NCBI GenBank assembly: GCA_025351525.1 | Contig: JANXVV010000257.1 | Span: 1 to 19,096, forward strand | Origin: Humisphaera sp. | GTDB taxonomy: Bacteria; Planctomycetota; Phycisphaerae; Tepidisphaerales; Tepidisphaeraceae | Length of the DNA: 19,096 nt | Direction of reading: 5' to 3' | Shown here: one piece after another, positions 1-7,187 of the stretch | How positions within the stretch are numbered: the stretch's first letter is position 1 | Layout: every line of letters starts with the position of its first letter | Position numbers and translations under genes: made by a program | Notes under the pieces: model-generated | What the model saw: the letters and a program-made list of their open reading frames with translations, nothing else | Databases searched by the model: none | Told to the model about the DNA's origin: nothing

Positions 1-97
1 CCGTCCTGCCGATCCAACCGCCAACCCCGCGATCGAAAGGGGGACCGTACGGGAGGGGACAGTGCGGGTCACCTCACCTTTTCCACAGGAGTTTCAG

Positions 98-775
98 ATG
101 CCCGGCAACAGTTTCATCCCAAACAAAGACATGGAATTACAGGCGTACGCCGCTGATTTTCTGGCTAAAATCACGGCGTCGCCGGCGACCTATGGCCTCC
201 TTCCGGCGGATGCCACGGCGATGGCCCCCTACGTGGCCGGGTATACCGCCAATCTGAACCTTGCGACCGACCCTTCGACGAAGACCAAGGTCACCACGAT
301 GCAGAAAAATGTCTCGCGGGTGCAGATTATTTCCGTCATCAGGGCGCTGGCGCGCCGGGTTCAGGCCAACAACACGGTGACCGCCGCCGCGAAGATCGCG
401 CTCGGGTTGCCGGTACACAGTCTGGTGCCGTCGCCGATTCCGGCCCCGGTCACCCGGCCCATGGTCAATCCGATGACGTTCACACCGGGGGGATTGAAGA
501 TTCTCATCGTCGATGAGACCACCCCCACCAAGCGCAAGCGCCCCGCCGGGGCGATCGGGGCGCAGATTTTCAGCTTCATCGCGCCGGTCGGCACCGCGCC
601 CCCGGCGGATCTGAAGCAGTGGGCGTTTCAGGGCATCGCCACCCGGGCGGATTTCCAGCTCCACTACGCCCCGGCGGACTCGGGCAAGGAGGCGTCCATC
701 ATCGCCCGCTGGCTGAACGGCAAGGGGGAGACGGGGCCGAATAGCATCATGACCGCGGTGCCGATTGCGGCTTAA
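98..775 (+). CDS. Conserved-looking protein of unknown function, fibronectin-III-like C-terminus
   Basis: A 225-residue protein. The frame is open from a GTG at 62, but the ATG at 98 has AGGAG at 87-91 with a 6-nt spacer, so I start there. There is no signal peptide or membrane segment. The N-terminal half (about residues 10-110) looks helical and hydrophilic. A Pro-rich linker (about 110-130) leads to a beta-rich C-terminal part ending in an ARWLNGKGETGP stretch, which resembles the last strands of fibronectin-III-like domains in proteins I recall from Planctomycetota and Verrucomicrobiota. No catalytic motif is visible. The next gene on the same strand begins about 195 bp downstream, after an inverted repeat, and may be a functional partner. 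Coding status is well supported by the start and frame; function is unknown. Confidence 0.72.
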   Translation: MPGNSFIPNKDMELQAYAADFLAKITASPATYGLLPADATAMAPYVAGYTANLNLATDPSTKTKVTTMQKNVSRVQIISVIRALARRVQANNTVTAAAKIALGLPVHSLVPSPIPAPVTRPMVNPMTFTPGGLKILIVDETTPTKRKRPAGAIGAQIFSFIAPVGTAPPADLKQWAFQGIATRADFQLHYAPADSGKEASIIARWLNGKGETGPNSIMTAVPIAA

Positions 776-778
776 GAA

Positions 779-928
779 AAATGACGAATGACGAAATTCG
801 AACACGCGAATCAAATTGTAATGACGAATTCACGAATGATGCAATGCCGCTCCGGCCTTTCGTTTCATCATTGAAACATTCGTGAATTCGTCATTGATTC
901 GTGAATTCGAATTTCGTCATTCGTCATT
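779..928. repeat. Large imperfect inverted repeat (ATGACGAATGACGAA type)
   Basis: The left arm at 779-846 and right arm at 869-928 are near-perfect reverse complements: both contain AATGACGAATGACGAAATTC and GACGAATTCACGAATG when read outward to inward. The loop is about 22 bp. The unit is AT-richer than the flanking genes and is translated only in spurious frames. It separates two + strand genes and could fold as a long hairpin in RNA. It resembles intergenic repeats I recall from planctomycete genomes. Confidence 0.85.
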
Positions 929-969
929 CCGCGATCTGGCGGCGGATTCATTCCGCGAAGGACATTCCC

Positions 970-1347
970 ATGCTCACCCACCGCGATCCCAAAAGCCTCC
1001 GCGAGCTCAATCCGCCCTGGGCCGCGCCAAGCACGCCGCCGCCCGATCCGCCGCCGGCCCCGGAGAATGCCAACGTGCTGAACGTGATCCTGTCGGCGGG
1101 CGGGGATATTCTGATCGTCTTCGACCGCCCGGTGAATGTGGATGCGGGCAGTCCGCCGACGACGTGGACGTTCGACGGTGTATCGCTGATCGCCGGTGGG
1201 TTCAGTTCCGGGACGGCGGCGGAGGTGGTGCCGGGCGGAGGGGTGTCGGTCGGCGACACCGCCGTGATCGGCGGAGGGGATCCGGCGGCGCGGACGCCCC
1301 TGGGCGGGTATGTCAACGGCATCACGATGGGGGTCTCGGCGGGATGA
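970..1347 (+). CDS. Small protein of unknown function, possible Ig-like beta fold
   Basis: A 125-residue protein. The ATG at 970 follows AAGGA at 957-961, a good ribosome binding site, and the codons upstream of it lie in repeat-derived sequence. Residues 15-33 are Pro-rich. The rest alternates short hydrophobic strands with Gly/Asp turns (ILIVFDRPVNV, TWTFDGVSLIAGGF), as in small immunoglobulin-like or adhesin-type domains. No signal peptide or catalytic motif is seen. An antisense frame of the same length exists but has no ribosome binding site. It follows the 98-775 gene and may be expressed with it, although the intervening inverted repeat could separate the messages. Function unknown. 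Confidence 0.6.
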   Translation: MLTHRDPKSLRELNPPWAAPSTPPPDPPPAPENANVLNVILSAGGDILIVFDRPVNVDAGSPPTTWTFDGVSLIAGGFSSGTAAEVVPGGGVSVGDTAVIGGGDPAARTPLGGYVNGITMGVSAG

Positions 1348-1386
1348 ACGGGACAACCGTGCCGCCGTTTTCAAATCAAACTTCAC

Positions 1387-1433
1387 CCGCTCACGGCTTC
1401 TTCACATGCCATGAGTGAAACTTCCCGCGCATC
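1387..1433. repeat. 47-bp direct repeat, left copy (gene-end fragment)
   Basis: Matches 2647-2693 at a constant offset of 1260 bp with one mismatch (C at 1425, T at 2685). On the minus strand the right copy is the last 13 codons and stop of the GH10-like gene. This left copy encodes the same peptide end (FHSWHVKKP then stop) with one changed residue, but no gene body follows it. The pair brackets the zinc-ribbon membrane protein gene. Confidence 0.9.
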
Positions 1434-1488
1434 GTGCCATGAGTCGGCGTACTTGTAGAGCTGTGTGTTGCCCACCCGCCCTACATAG

Positions 1489-1562
1489 CCCCCGGCACGC
1501 CGGGGGAAACCGTTCCCTCAAAATACGCCTTCCGCTCGCGAAAGATTCCCTCCGGCATGCCG
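1489..1562. repeat. Two related short palindromes upstream of the zinc-ribbon gene
   Basis: A 7-bp GC stem with a 4-nt loop lies at 1489-1506 (CCCCCGG...CCGGGGG), and a perfect 10-bp palindrome CGGCATGCCG lies at 1553-1562. Both have a CGGCAyGCCG core followed by purines and AAAC or GAAAC. They lie between the direct repeat and the start codon at 1596. They look like degenerate REP-type units rather than a classical terminator, because no T-tract follows. Confidence 0.5.
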
Positions 1563-1595
1563 AAGAAACTATTTCTTCAGGTATAACCCATCCTT

Positions 1596-2642
1596 ATGGA
1601 GCAGCCTCCCCCCGATCGGGCAACGGAAAACACGTTCGTCCCGTCCTGCGATCCTCCACCCGATTGGAATGACCGGAAAGACGAACTGCACTGCCCCATG
1701 TGCGAGTACAACCTGCACGGCTTGATCGAGCCGCGCTGTCCGGAGTGCGGATACCGGTTCACCTGGGCCGAGATGCTCGATGCCCGCGTGCGGCTTCATC
1801 CGTACCTGTTCGAGCATCACCCGGAATCCAACTTCCGTTCCTTCTGGCGCACGGCAAGAGGCGGGTTCAGGCCGGCGAAATTCTGGTCCACTCTGCACGC
1901 GGGAATGCCATCCCGTCCGAGGCGATTACTTTTATATTGGTGCCTCGCGATGCTTCTTGCCTCGCTGTTGATCGTCGGGCTTTACATCGGCACCTCGATT
2001 GAAACCCACCGGAACATGGAGGCAATCAGAGCTTTCTACTCCCGGAACGTGAAACCGACATTGAATTCGCCGTATTCTCAGGCCTGGTTGGATCGAGTGG
2101 CACCCGTACCCACCCTTCCCAGACTTCTTAAAGGGGCATTCGTCGATCGCGATTTTAGAGCAGTGTTGGCGCTTACGATCATCGGGATGCTATGGCCTTG
2201 GTTTACCTTTTTGGCATTGATGATCTTTCGCATCTCCATGCGCCGGGCGCGCATTCAATCCATCCATGTGCTGCGTTGCGTCCTGTATAGTTTTGACGTC
2301 GGATTATGGCTGGGACCGATCCTACTGGTCACGTCGGTTGCAGGTGCGATATGGATGAACATGCGAACGCCGACCGCCGTGAATTACCCCTTCTGGTGGA
2401 ATTATATCCCCTCCATTCCGGACCAGGCGCATCTGCTGACAGCCTTGGTGCTGGGTATCGCCGCATGGCGACTTGCGGTGGCTTACAAGCGATATCTGAA
2501 GTTCGATCACAGCTTTGCCGCGGTGCTGGCCTCTCAAGTCATTCTTTTTCTACTGTTCGTCTTCGTTGCGATCACCACCCCCACCGCCTTGGGTGTCTAC
2601 TGGAAACATGTACTGACACGAATTTTCCTGGGATACGGATAG
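1596..2642 (+). CDS. Zinc-ribbon, multi-pass membrane protein
   Basis: A 348-residue protein with an N-terminal cytosolic zinc ribbon: two CxxC knuckles at C33/C36 and C48/C51, in the context CPMCEYNL and CPECGYRF. It is followed by a conserved-looking HPYLFEHHPESNFRSFWRT segment and about five hydrophobic segments near residues 111-132, 188-211, 233-254, 276-296 and 305-333. This architecture recurs, as I recall it, in Planctomycetota proteins of unknown role; I know no assigned function. The start codon has no strong ribosome binding site (only CAGG at 1578-1581, 14 nt upstream). The gene lies entirely between 47-bp direct repeats and is convergent with the GH10-like gene, 8 bp away. It could be a membrane sensor or transport accessory, but that is speculation. 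Confidence 0.8.
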   Translation: MEQPPPDRATENTFVPSCDPPPDWNDRKDELHCPMCEYNLHGLIEPRCPECGYRFTWAEMLDARVRLHPYLFEHHPESNFRSFWRTARGGFRPAKFWSTLHAGMPSRPRRLLLYWCLAMLLASLLIVGLYIGTSIETHRNMEAIRAFYSRNVKPTLNSPYSQAWLDRVAPVPTLPRLLKGAFVDRDFRAVLALTIIGMLWPWFTFLALMIFRISMRRARIQSIHVLRCVLYSFDVGLWLGPILLVTSVAGAIWMNMRTPTAVNYPFWWNYIPSIPDQAHLLTALVLGIAAWRLAVAYKRYLKFDHSFAAVLASQVILFLLFVFVAITTPTALGVYWKHVLTRIFLGYG

Positions 2643-2646
2643 ACGA

Positions 2647-2693
2647 CCGCTCACGGCTTCTTCACATGCCATGAGTGAAACTTCTCGCGCATC
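2647..2693. repeat. 47-bp direct repeat, right copy (3' end of GH10-like gene)
   Basis: Right-hand copy of the repeat at 1387-1433. Most of it is the terminal coding sequence and TGA stop of the minus-strand GH10-like gene. Confidence 0.9.
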
Positions 2694-4279
2694 TGCTTCA
2701 ATCGCTCGAACACGGGTTTGGGTTGCAGCAGATCATCCATCATCCCGCCGGAAGGGAGGGAAGGATTCATATCGGCCAGGTTGCCCCAGGCGACGCTTTC
2801 GACGAAGGGCTTGCTCAGGCAGACGCGGTAGAACTGCTCCATCCAATCGGCCTGCAATTGCAGATCCCACGGGCGGTGCCAGCGGCCGGCCAGACTGGGA
2901 TCAAGCTTCCCGCCGGAACGATCGGAGGCATCGGGCGTGTTGCGGCCGGGGGCGGTGGCGGCGGTGATGAACAGCGGACGGCCCAGCGTCGAAAACCGAT
3001 CGAGCATGCAACTGAGTTGAAAGAGGTCGCGGGCGAAGCCGCCGGGCGTGGGCACGCCCATCTCGACCTCGAGCCCGAAGGCTTCAAAGTTGATGCCCGC
3101 CTGGGCGATCATCTCGGCATACAGCATCGGCGGCACGCTGGTTTTTGGGCGGGCGTGATATTCGCCGAACGGGTGCGTGACGGTGACGATCACCCGGGCG
3201 TTGGGGATCGAGTTTTTCACCTGCGACACCAGCAGGCGGGTCATCTCGATGATCTGCTCGAAGCTGAGCGTGAACGCCGAATTGGTCGGCAGGCCGGCGG
3301 CGACGTTCCACACCGACACCGCCTTGCGATAGCGATGGATCACCTTCTGCACGAACTCATACGCCAACTCGCGCAGCGAGTCGAAATCGTGTTCGAAGAC
3401 GAACAGCCAATCGGGGGCGTTGTTCAGATCGATCAACGGGCCGGCGATGATGGGAACCCGCCGCAGGGCCAGAGTTTCCACCCAGTGATCCAACACCTCG
3501 GTGCGGAACTCCTGCTCCTGCGGCTGAAGCTCGCCCCAGCTCATCGGCAGCACCGCGTAGTCGAAATTCCCCACCAGCTTGTCGCGATAGGCCTGGTTCT
3601 GAATCGTCGTATCCACCCGGGCGCCGAAGATATGCTTGACGAAGGTGTTGGCGGATCGACGGCGATTGATGAGCAGATCGGCATGGAAGACCGCCAACTG
3701 CTCCGAAAGATCCACCGCCATCGCCAGCGTCTGATCCCCCAGCACCGAAGCGGCGGGCCCATCGTGCAACAGGCCAAGCGCATCGGCAAACAGCGCCTGC
3801 GCTTCGCGAAACCGGGACGTGTATTTTTCAACGCGGGGGAAATCGAAGAGGTTCCAATCCTCCAGCTTCTGGACGATCTTCATCAGCCGGGCGCGGGCCA
3901 GTTCGACGTTCAGAATGTAGGGCTTTTCGCGCGGGGGCAGACGGGTGGTTTCCAGCTCGAACGCGCCGAGCGGGCCGATGTCCCACAGCAGCGAGAGGCC
4001 CGCGGCATGATCTTCGCCGCGATCGAGAATGAGCAGGCCGTCGCGAAAATGGATGTCCCCCGAGATCGGAACGCTCTCCGGCCCCATGGGCATCGCGGCC
4101 ACGGGGCTGAACTTCATCAGGCGGACCCCCTGGCGATACACCTCGAACCGGATGGCCGTGCCGGCCGGCGCGCGGTCCGGGGGGGCGGTGGATGGGGTCG
4201 ATTCGACTAATACTGCCATAACCACCGTTCCGACTGGCATCCCGGTCGCCTTCGCCCGCATCCTGAGTGTGCGCGGCAT
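2651..4279 (-). CDS. GH10-like (xylanase fold) protein lacking catalytic glutamates
   Basis: A 542-residue protein. Residues 41-200 form an N-terminal beta-rich region, possibly carbohydrate-binding (AIRFEVYRQGVRL, LLWDIGPLGAFELE). Residues 205-535 follow the GH10 TIM-barrel order: NFDYAVLPMSWGELQPQEQ (238-256) corresponds to the early barrel segment, SVWNVAAG (322-329) to the acid/base WDVVNE strand, FGLEVEMG (401-408) to the GxQxH strand, and LFITAATAP (436-444) to the nucleophile strand ITELD. SVAWGN (495-500) and a KPVFERLKQM end follow. In the two catalytic positions Glu is replaced (Ala/Gly and Ala), so it is probably not a working xylanase and may bind glycan. No signal peptide is obvious. 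The start ATG at 4279 follows AAAAAAGG on the minus strand. Its last 13 codons are duplicated at 1387-1433. Confidence 0.8.
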   Translation of the reverse strand: MPRTLRMRAKATGMPVGTVVMAVLVESTPSTAPPDRAPAGTAIRFEVYRQGVRLMKFSPVAAMPMGPESVPISGDIHFRDGLLILDRGEDHAAGLSLLWDIGPLGAFELETTRLPPREKPYILNVELARARLMKIVQKLEDWNLFDFPRVEKYTSRFREAQALFADALGLLHDGPAASVLGDQTLAMAVDLSEQLAVFHADLLINRRRSANTFVKHIFGARVDTTIQNQAYRDKLVGNFDYAVLPMSWGELQPQEQEFRTEVLDHWVETLALRRVPIIAGPLIDLNNAPDWLFVFEHDFDSLRELAYEFVQKVIHRYRKAVSVWNVAAGLPTNSAFTLSFEQIIEMTRLLVSQVKNSIPNARVIVTVTHPFGEYHARPKTSVPPMLYAEMIAQAGINFEAFGLEVEMGVPTPGGFARDLFQLSCMLDRFSTLGRPLFITAATAPGRNTPDASDRSGGKLDPSLAGRWHRPWDLQLQADWMEQFYRVCLSKPFVESVAWGNLADMNPSLPSGGMMDDLLQPKPVFERLKQMREKFHSWHVKKP

Positions 4280-4364
4280 CTGCCTTTTTTAAGCTGCGCT
4301 ACATCGCCGGGGCATCTTAACAGGAGTCGACGTCACCGCAAAATAACATGGAACGAGGGCAATT

Positions 4365-4548
4365 CGTGGCATGGGCATCCTGCCATCGCCGTGGTAATCC
4401 ACGGCGTTGGCCGGTACTCCGGTCAACCCGGCAAGAGCGCGGCGTTCTTCCGACAAACCATCCTGAAAGCGCGCTCTTGCTTAAGTCAATCGGAGTACCG
4501 ATTGACATCGCGGGATACCGCGACCATGGGCTGGAAGCCCATGCCACG
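4365..4548. repeat. Nested fold-back element with internal palindromes
   Basis: Arms at 4365-4444 and 4469-4548 are imperfect inverted copies. The outer ends are CGTGGCATGGGCaTCC and CGTGGCATGGGCtTCC, and the inner ends contain CAAGAGCGCG and its complement. Each arm is itself a string of short palindromes: CCGTGGTAATCCACGG and CCGGTACTCCGG on the left; ATCGGAGTACCGAT, CGCGGGATACCGCG and CATGGGCTGGAAGCCCATG on the right. It lies just upstream of the serine hydrolase gene. Confidence 0.82.
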
Positions 4549-4599
4549 ATAATACAGCCGCCGCAAGTAACACGCACCCGATCGGCAATTGGCTGGGAA

Positions 4600-5811
4600 A
4601 TGGATAGACTCCATATCCAAATGATGCACTCTCCCTCTGCACGTTGGTTATTCAATCCGATCGCGATCCTGCTGATCGTGTGCGGATTTTCGCCGTGCTT
4701 CACGCGCGCGGAACTTCTCGACGATATCGCCTCCCTCCACGGTGTCGATGCGATCCCCGACGACGCCATCGCCCATCACGATTGTCCGGGAGCGGTGTTG
4801 TATGTCGGGTCGCACGATCGGGCGGTCTATCGCAAAGCGTATGGTCATCGCGCCCTGCAACCTGAGACGGTGGACATGACCACCGACACGGTGTTCGATC
4901 TGGCGTCGCTCTCCAAACCGATCGGCTGCTCGACGGCGATCATGATCCTCGCCGACCGCGGGAAACTGGCGGTCGCGGACAAGGTCGCGAAGTTTCTGCC
5001 GTCGTTTGGCAACCGCGGCAAGGAGGCGATCACGATCGAACAACTTCTGCTGCATCGCGGTGGATTGATCCCCGACAATCCGATGTCCGACTTCAACGGC
5101 GGCGGAGCGGCGGGACTGGCCGCGATCTTCAACTCGACGCCGCAGTGGGAACCGGGGACGCGATTCGCCTATAGCGATGTGGGTTTCATCGTGCTGGGCG
5201 AAGTGGTGAAAGCGGTGGATGGGCGATCGCTCGACCGGTTCGCGAAAGAGGAAATTTTCGACCCGTTGGGAATGATCGACACCGGATACAACCCCCCGGC
5301 CACTTCACGACCGCGAACCGCGCCCACCGAAAAACGGGGCGGTGAATGGATGCTCGGAACGGTGCATGATCCGCGCGCCTTCGCCTTGGGCGGTGTGGCC
5401 GGACACGCGGGGTTGTTCAGCACCGCCGACGATCTGGCCCGCTTCTGCCGGATGATTCTTCATGGCGGTTCGCTGGATGGAAAACGGATCCTGTCCGAGG
5501 CGATGGTGAAGGAATGGACCCACACCCGCACCCTGCCGGATGGCACGGCCGGCCGCACCTATGGCTTCGATTCCGACACCGGCTATTCGCAACCGCGCGG
5601 CGAGCGGTTCGAGCGCGGCACCACCTTCGGTCACACCGGTTTCACCGGCACCAGCCTTTGGATCGATCCGAAAAATGAGTGCTTCGTCATCCTGCTGACC
5701 AACGCCGTCCACCCCGACGGCAAAGGCGACGTGCGGGCCTTACGCCGCAAGGTGTCGACGTTTGTGGCGGAGAAACTTCTTGGAACCGTGGAAAATAATC
5801 GATCGAAATGA
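4600..5811 (+). CDS. Exported serine hydrolase, beta-lactamase/CubicO-like
   Basis: A 403-residue protein from ATG 4600. The frame is open back to 4348, but codons 4365-4548 translate the fold-back repeat, so the start must be later; ATG 4621 and 4624 are alternatives, and none has a clear ribosome binding site. A signal peptide spans about residues 10-37 (WLFNPIAILLIVCGF core, cleavage near FTRA). Family motifs are present: SLSK (S103, K106) as the SxxK nucleophile/base, YSD (191-193) in the YxN position, and HTG (345-347) in the KTG position. ALGGVAGHAGLFSTADDLARF (262-282) is typical of the esterase/beta-lactamase-like group. It probably acts outside the cytoplasm as an esterase, peptidase or transesterase; the substrate cannot be read. 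A true class C resistance enzyme is less likely, given Asp in YxN and His in KTG. Confidence 0.85.
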   Translation: MDRLHIQMMHSPSARWLFNPIAILLIVCGFSPCFTRAELLDDIASLHGVDAIPDDAIAHHDCPGAVLYVGSHDRAVYRKAYGHRALQPETVDMTTDTVFDLASLSKPIGCSTAIMILADRGKLAVADKVAKFLPSFGNRGKEAITIEQLLLHRGGLIPDNPMSDFNGGGAAGLAAIFNSTPQWEPGTRFAYSDVGFIVLGEVVKAVDGRSLDRFAKEEIFDPLGMIDTGYNPPATSRPRTAPTEKRGGEWMLGTVHDPRAFALGGVAGHAGLFSTADDLARFCRMILHGGSLDGKRILSEAMVKEWTHTRTLPDGTAGRTYGFDSDTGYSQPRGERFERGTTFGHTGFTGTSLWIDPKNECFVILLTNAVHPDGKGDVRALRRKVSTFVAEKLLGTVENNRSK

Positions 5812-5833
5812 ACCCATGCCCCGGAAAATCGGA

Positions 5834-5974
5834 TGCACCACGAAGTCACGAAAACACGAAGGAAAACCAGGAGGGGCGGATGGGGAACGCGCTTAAAATG
5901 CATTCTGATTCGCTTTGTGAAATTCATCGCATGTCGTTATGCATTCACGTCTTCTTCGTGTTTTCGTGGTGAAT
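5834..5974. repeat. Inverted repeat of CACCACGAAnACACGAAG type
   Basis: The left arm CACCACGAAGTCACGAAAAC (from 5834) with its continuation to about 5861 is complementary to the right arm around 5950-5974 (CTTCTTCGTGTTTTCGTGGTG). About 88 bp lie between the arms, with nothing gene-like seen in them. The right arm forms the last codons of the minus-strand gene that ends at 5937. It is the only content of the 5812-5936 gap. Confidence 0.75.
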
Positions 5975-6347
5975 AGTCCGATTGAAGCTGATTCATCACC
6001 GACCATACCTCATGCAATGCGCATTCATAGTCGGCCCCGGCCGCACCCTGATGTTCAGCTACTTCCGACTTGAAGTTGTCGTAATCGGTTTCGTTGGCCA
6101 ACTCGGCAAGCACTTGCGCCCACACGGATTTTTTCACGAAAAAGCGGTAGGCGTAGTCGGTTCCAATTGCCTCTTGAATCTCGCAATCGGCAAGCTCGTT
6201 TGGGAACCGGTCCCGCAGGGATTTCAAATGCACCCGGACTCGTCCGCGCACCATGATGCGGTTAGGGTCGACGGGTTGGCCATGCTTTCCATTTCCCGCA
6301 CGAGCGCAAACAGCACTGTAAAATCCGTATTTGGTGAAAACCCACAT
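5937..6347 (-). CDS. Conserved protein of unknown function (MWxFTxYGFYSxVCAR type)
   Basis: A 136-residue soluble protein. The start at 6347 is firm: GAGGAG lies at 6354-6359 with a 6-nt spacer. It has a striking N-terminus, MWVFTKYGFYSAVCAR, then MVRGRVRVHLKSLRDRF, a DYAYRFFVKKSVWAQVL segment and DYDNFKSEVAEHQG followed by ALHEVWSVMNQLQ. I recall this pattern from uncharacterised proteins in planctomycetes and some proteobacteria; no function is known to me. It is alpha/beta, with no membrane segment. The last 11 residues (SPRKHEEDVNA) are encoded by an inverted-repeat arm and look like a non-native tail, so the ancestral end was probably about residue 125. It is divergent from nothing nearby; the DUF2293 gene ends 48 bp upstream on the same strand. 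Confidence 0.82.
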   Translation of the reverse strand: MWVFTKYGFYSAVCARAGNGKHGQPVDPNRIMVRGRVRVHLKSLRDRFPNELADCEIQEAIGTDYAYRFFVKKSVWAQVLAELANETDYDNFKSEVAEHQGAAGADYECALHEVWSVMNQLQSDYSPRKHEEDVNA

Positions 6348-6395
6348 GCGTTGCTCCTCATCAATTCAAAAGTGACGTTCAGTTTATAAGCTGCT

Positions 6396-7103
6396 TCACG
6401 ACGGACCCAGTTCCGGCGTGGAGACCCCCCGCGCCAGCGCGCCCGCCAACGGACAGCTTCGCGAATCGACTACGCTTCCCGAACGATACCCGCTCAACAA
6501 CCGCTTCGACTGTCCCGCCAACTGTCGGCGAACTTCACGTCGCTTGCCCTTCACGCGGGCGATGCTCATGTCATCGTAACCGGTCGTCTGATGCCGCATC
6601 CACGCGATCACCGCCGCCTCGGCCCGCTGTTCCACCGGGATTCGCTTGGTGCGGGCCACCGTGCCGCTGCCCACCGGGGTGGCGTGGGCGGCAACGGCAT
6701 GGGCCAGACGTTCCGCGAGCGCCGCATACCGTGTATGGAACGCCAGATATTCCAGCACGGTCTGTTGAAACTCCTCGACATACTCGGCCTGGCCGCGCTC
6801 TCGCCGCACCCCATCGGCTTGACGTTTCTTGGCGTGCTGCGGCGTGGCGCGTTCTCTTGCCAGATCACTCCGAATGGTTTCGACCGCCGCCCCACTGGTC
6901 CACACGCCTTTTGAGAAAAGCTTGCGGCCTTTTTTCTCCTGCACGGTCCAGGTCGGCCCCGCCGCCTTGATCCGCCGTGTCAGACCGGGGTCGCCGGGCG
7001 GAACCAGCACCCAGTCGGCAGGCGGATTCAGCAACGGTCCCTCGGCACTTCGCACCGTTCGGGGCGCAGGGTGGAATGATACGATTCGAGTTTGTTCGGG
7101 CAT
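6396..7103 (-). CDS. DUF2293-domain protein
   Basis: A 235-residue protein. I start at ATG 7103 (MPEQTRIV); a GTG at 7130 is in frame but lies inside a palindromic repeat. The N-terminal part (residues 25-70) has a DWVLVPPGDPGLTRRIKAAG segment and a lysine-rich KKGRKLFSKGVW strand. The middle (80-140) is long charged helices. The C-terminal part (about 130-207) carries the DUF2293 signature: RIPVEQRAEAAVIAWMRHQT, then YDDMSIARVKGKRREVRRQL. The strong basic character (GKRREVRR, KRLLSGYR) suggests nucleic-acid binding, which is inference. It lies upstream of the 5937-6347 gene on the same strand, so the two may be co-transcribed. No clear ribosome binding site is seen at either start. Confidence 0.83.
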   Translation of the reverse strand: MPEQTRIVSFHPAPRTVRSAEGPLLNPPADWVLVPPGDPGLTRRIKAAGPTWTVQEKKGRKLFSKGVWTSGAAVETIRSDLARERATPQHAKKRQADGVRRERGQAEYVEEFQQTVLEYLAFHTRYAALAERLAHAVAAHATPVGSGTVARTKRIPVEQRAEAAVIAWMRHQTTGYDDMSIARVKGKRREVRRQLAGQSKRLLSGYRSGSVVDSRSCPLAGALARGVSTPELGPS

Positions 7104-7127
7104 GCGATTCTTAATACATAAACGTGG

Positions 7128-7146
7128 CACGGGCTTCCAGCCCGTG
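7128..7146. repeat. Short palindromic unit (CACGGGCTTCCAGCCCGTG)
   Basis: An 8-bp perfect stem (CACGGGCT / AGCCCGTG) with a TCC loop, preceded by GTGG. It lies in the divergent intergenic space between the DUF2293 gene and the propeller-haem gene. It has the same design as the GCATGGGCTACCAGCCCATG units elsewhere in the window, with base changes that keep pairing. Confidence 0.7.
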
Positions 7147-7187
7147 TTGAGGCGTCAGACGTTCGATCCCATGCTAGAATACCCGAT

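Noticed and set aside
1415..1672. 85-aa + strand frame upstream of the zinc-ribbon gene
   Set aside because: It reads the direct repeat and palindromes, has no ribosome binding site, and overlaps the start of a better gene.
2675..4210. 511-aa + strand open frame opposite the GH10-like gene
   Set aside because: It is the antisense of a gene with recognisable fold motifs; the product is His/Gln/Gly/Arg-rich as expected for a shadow of GC-rich coding DNA.
4348..4599. N-terminal extension of the serine hydrolase frame
   Set aside because: The codons translate the fold-back repeat, and the signal peptide begins later.
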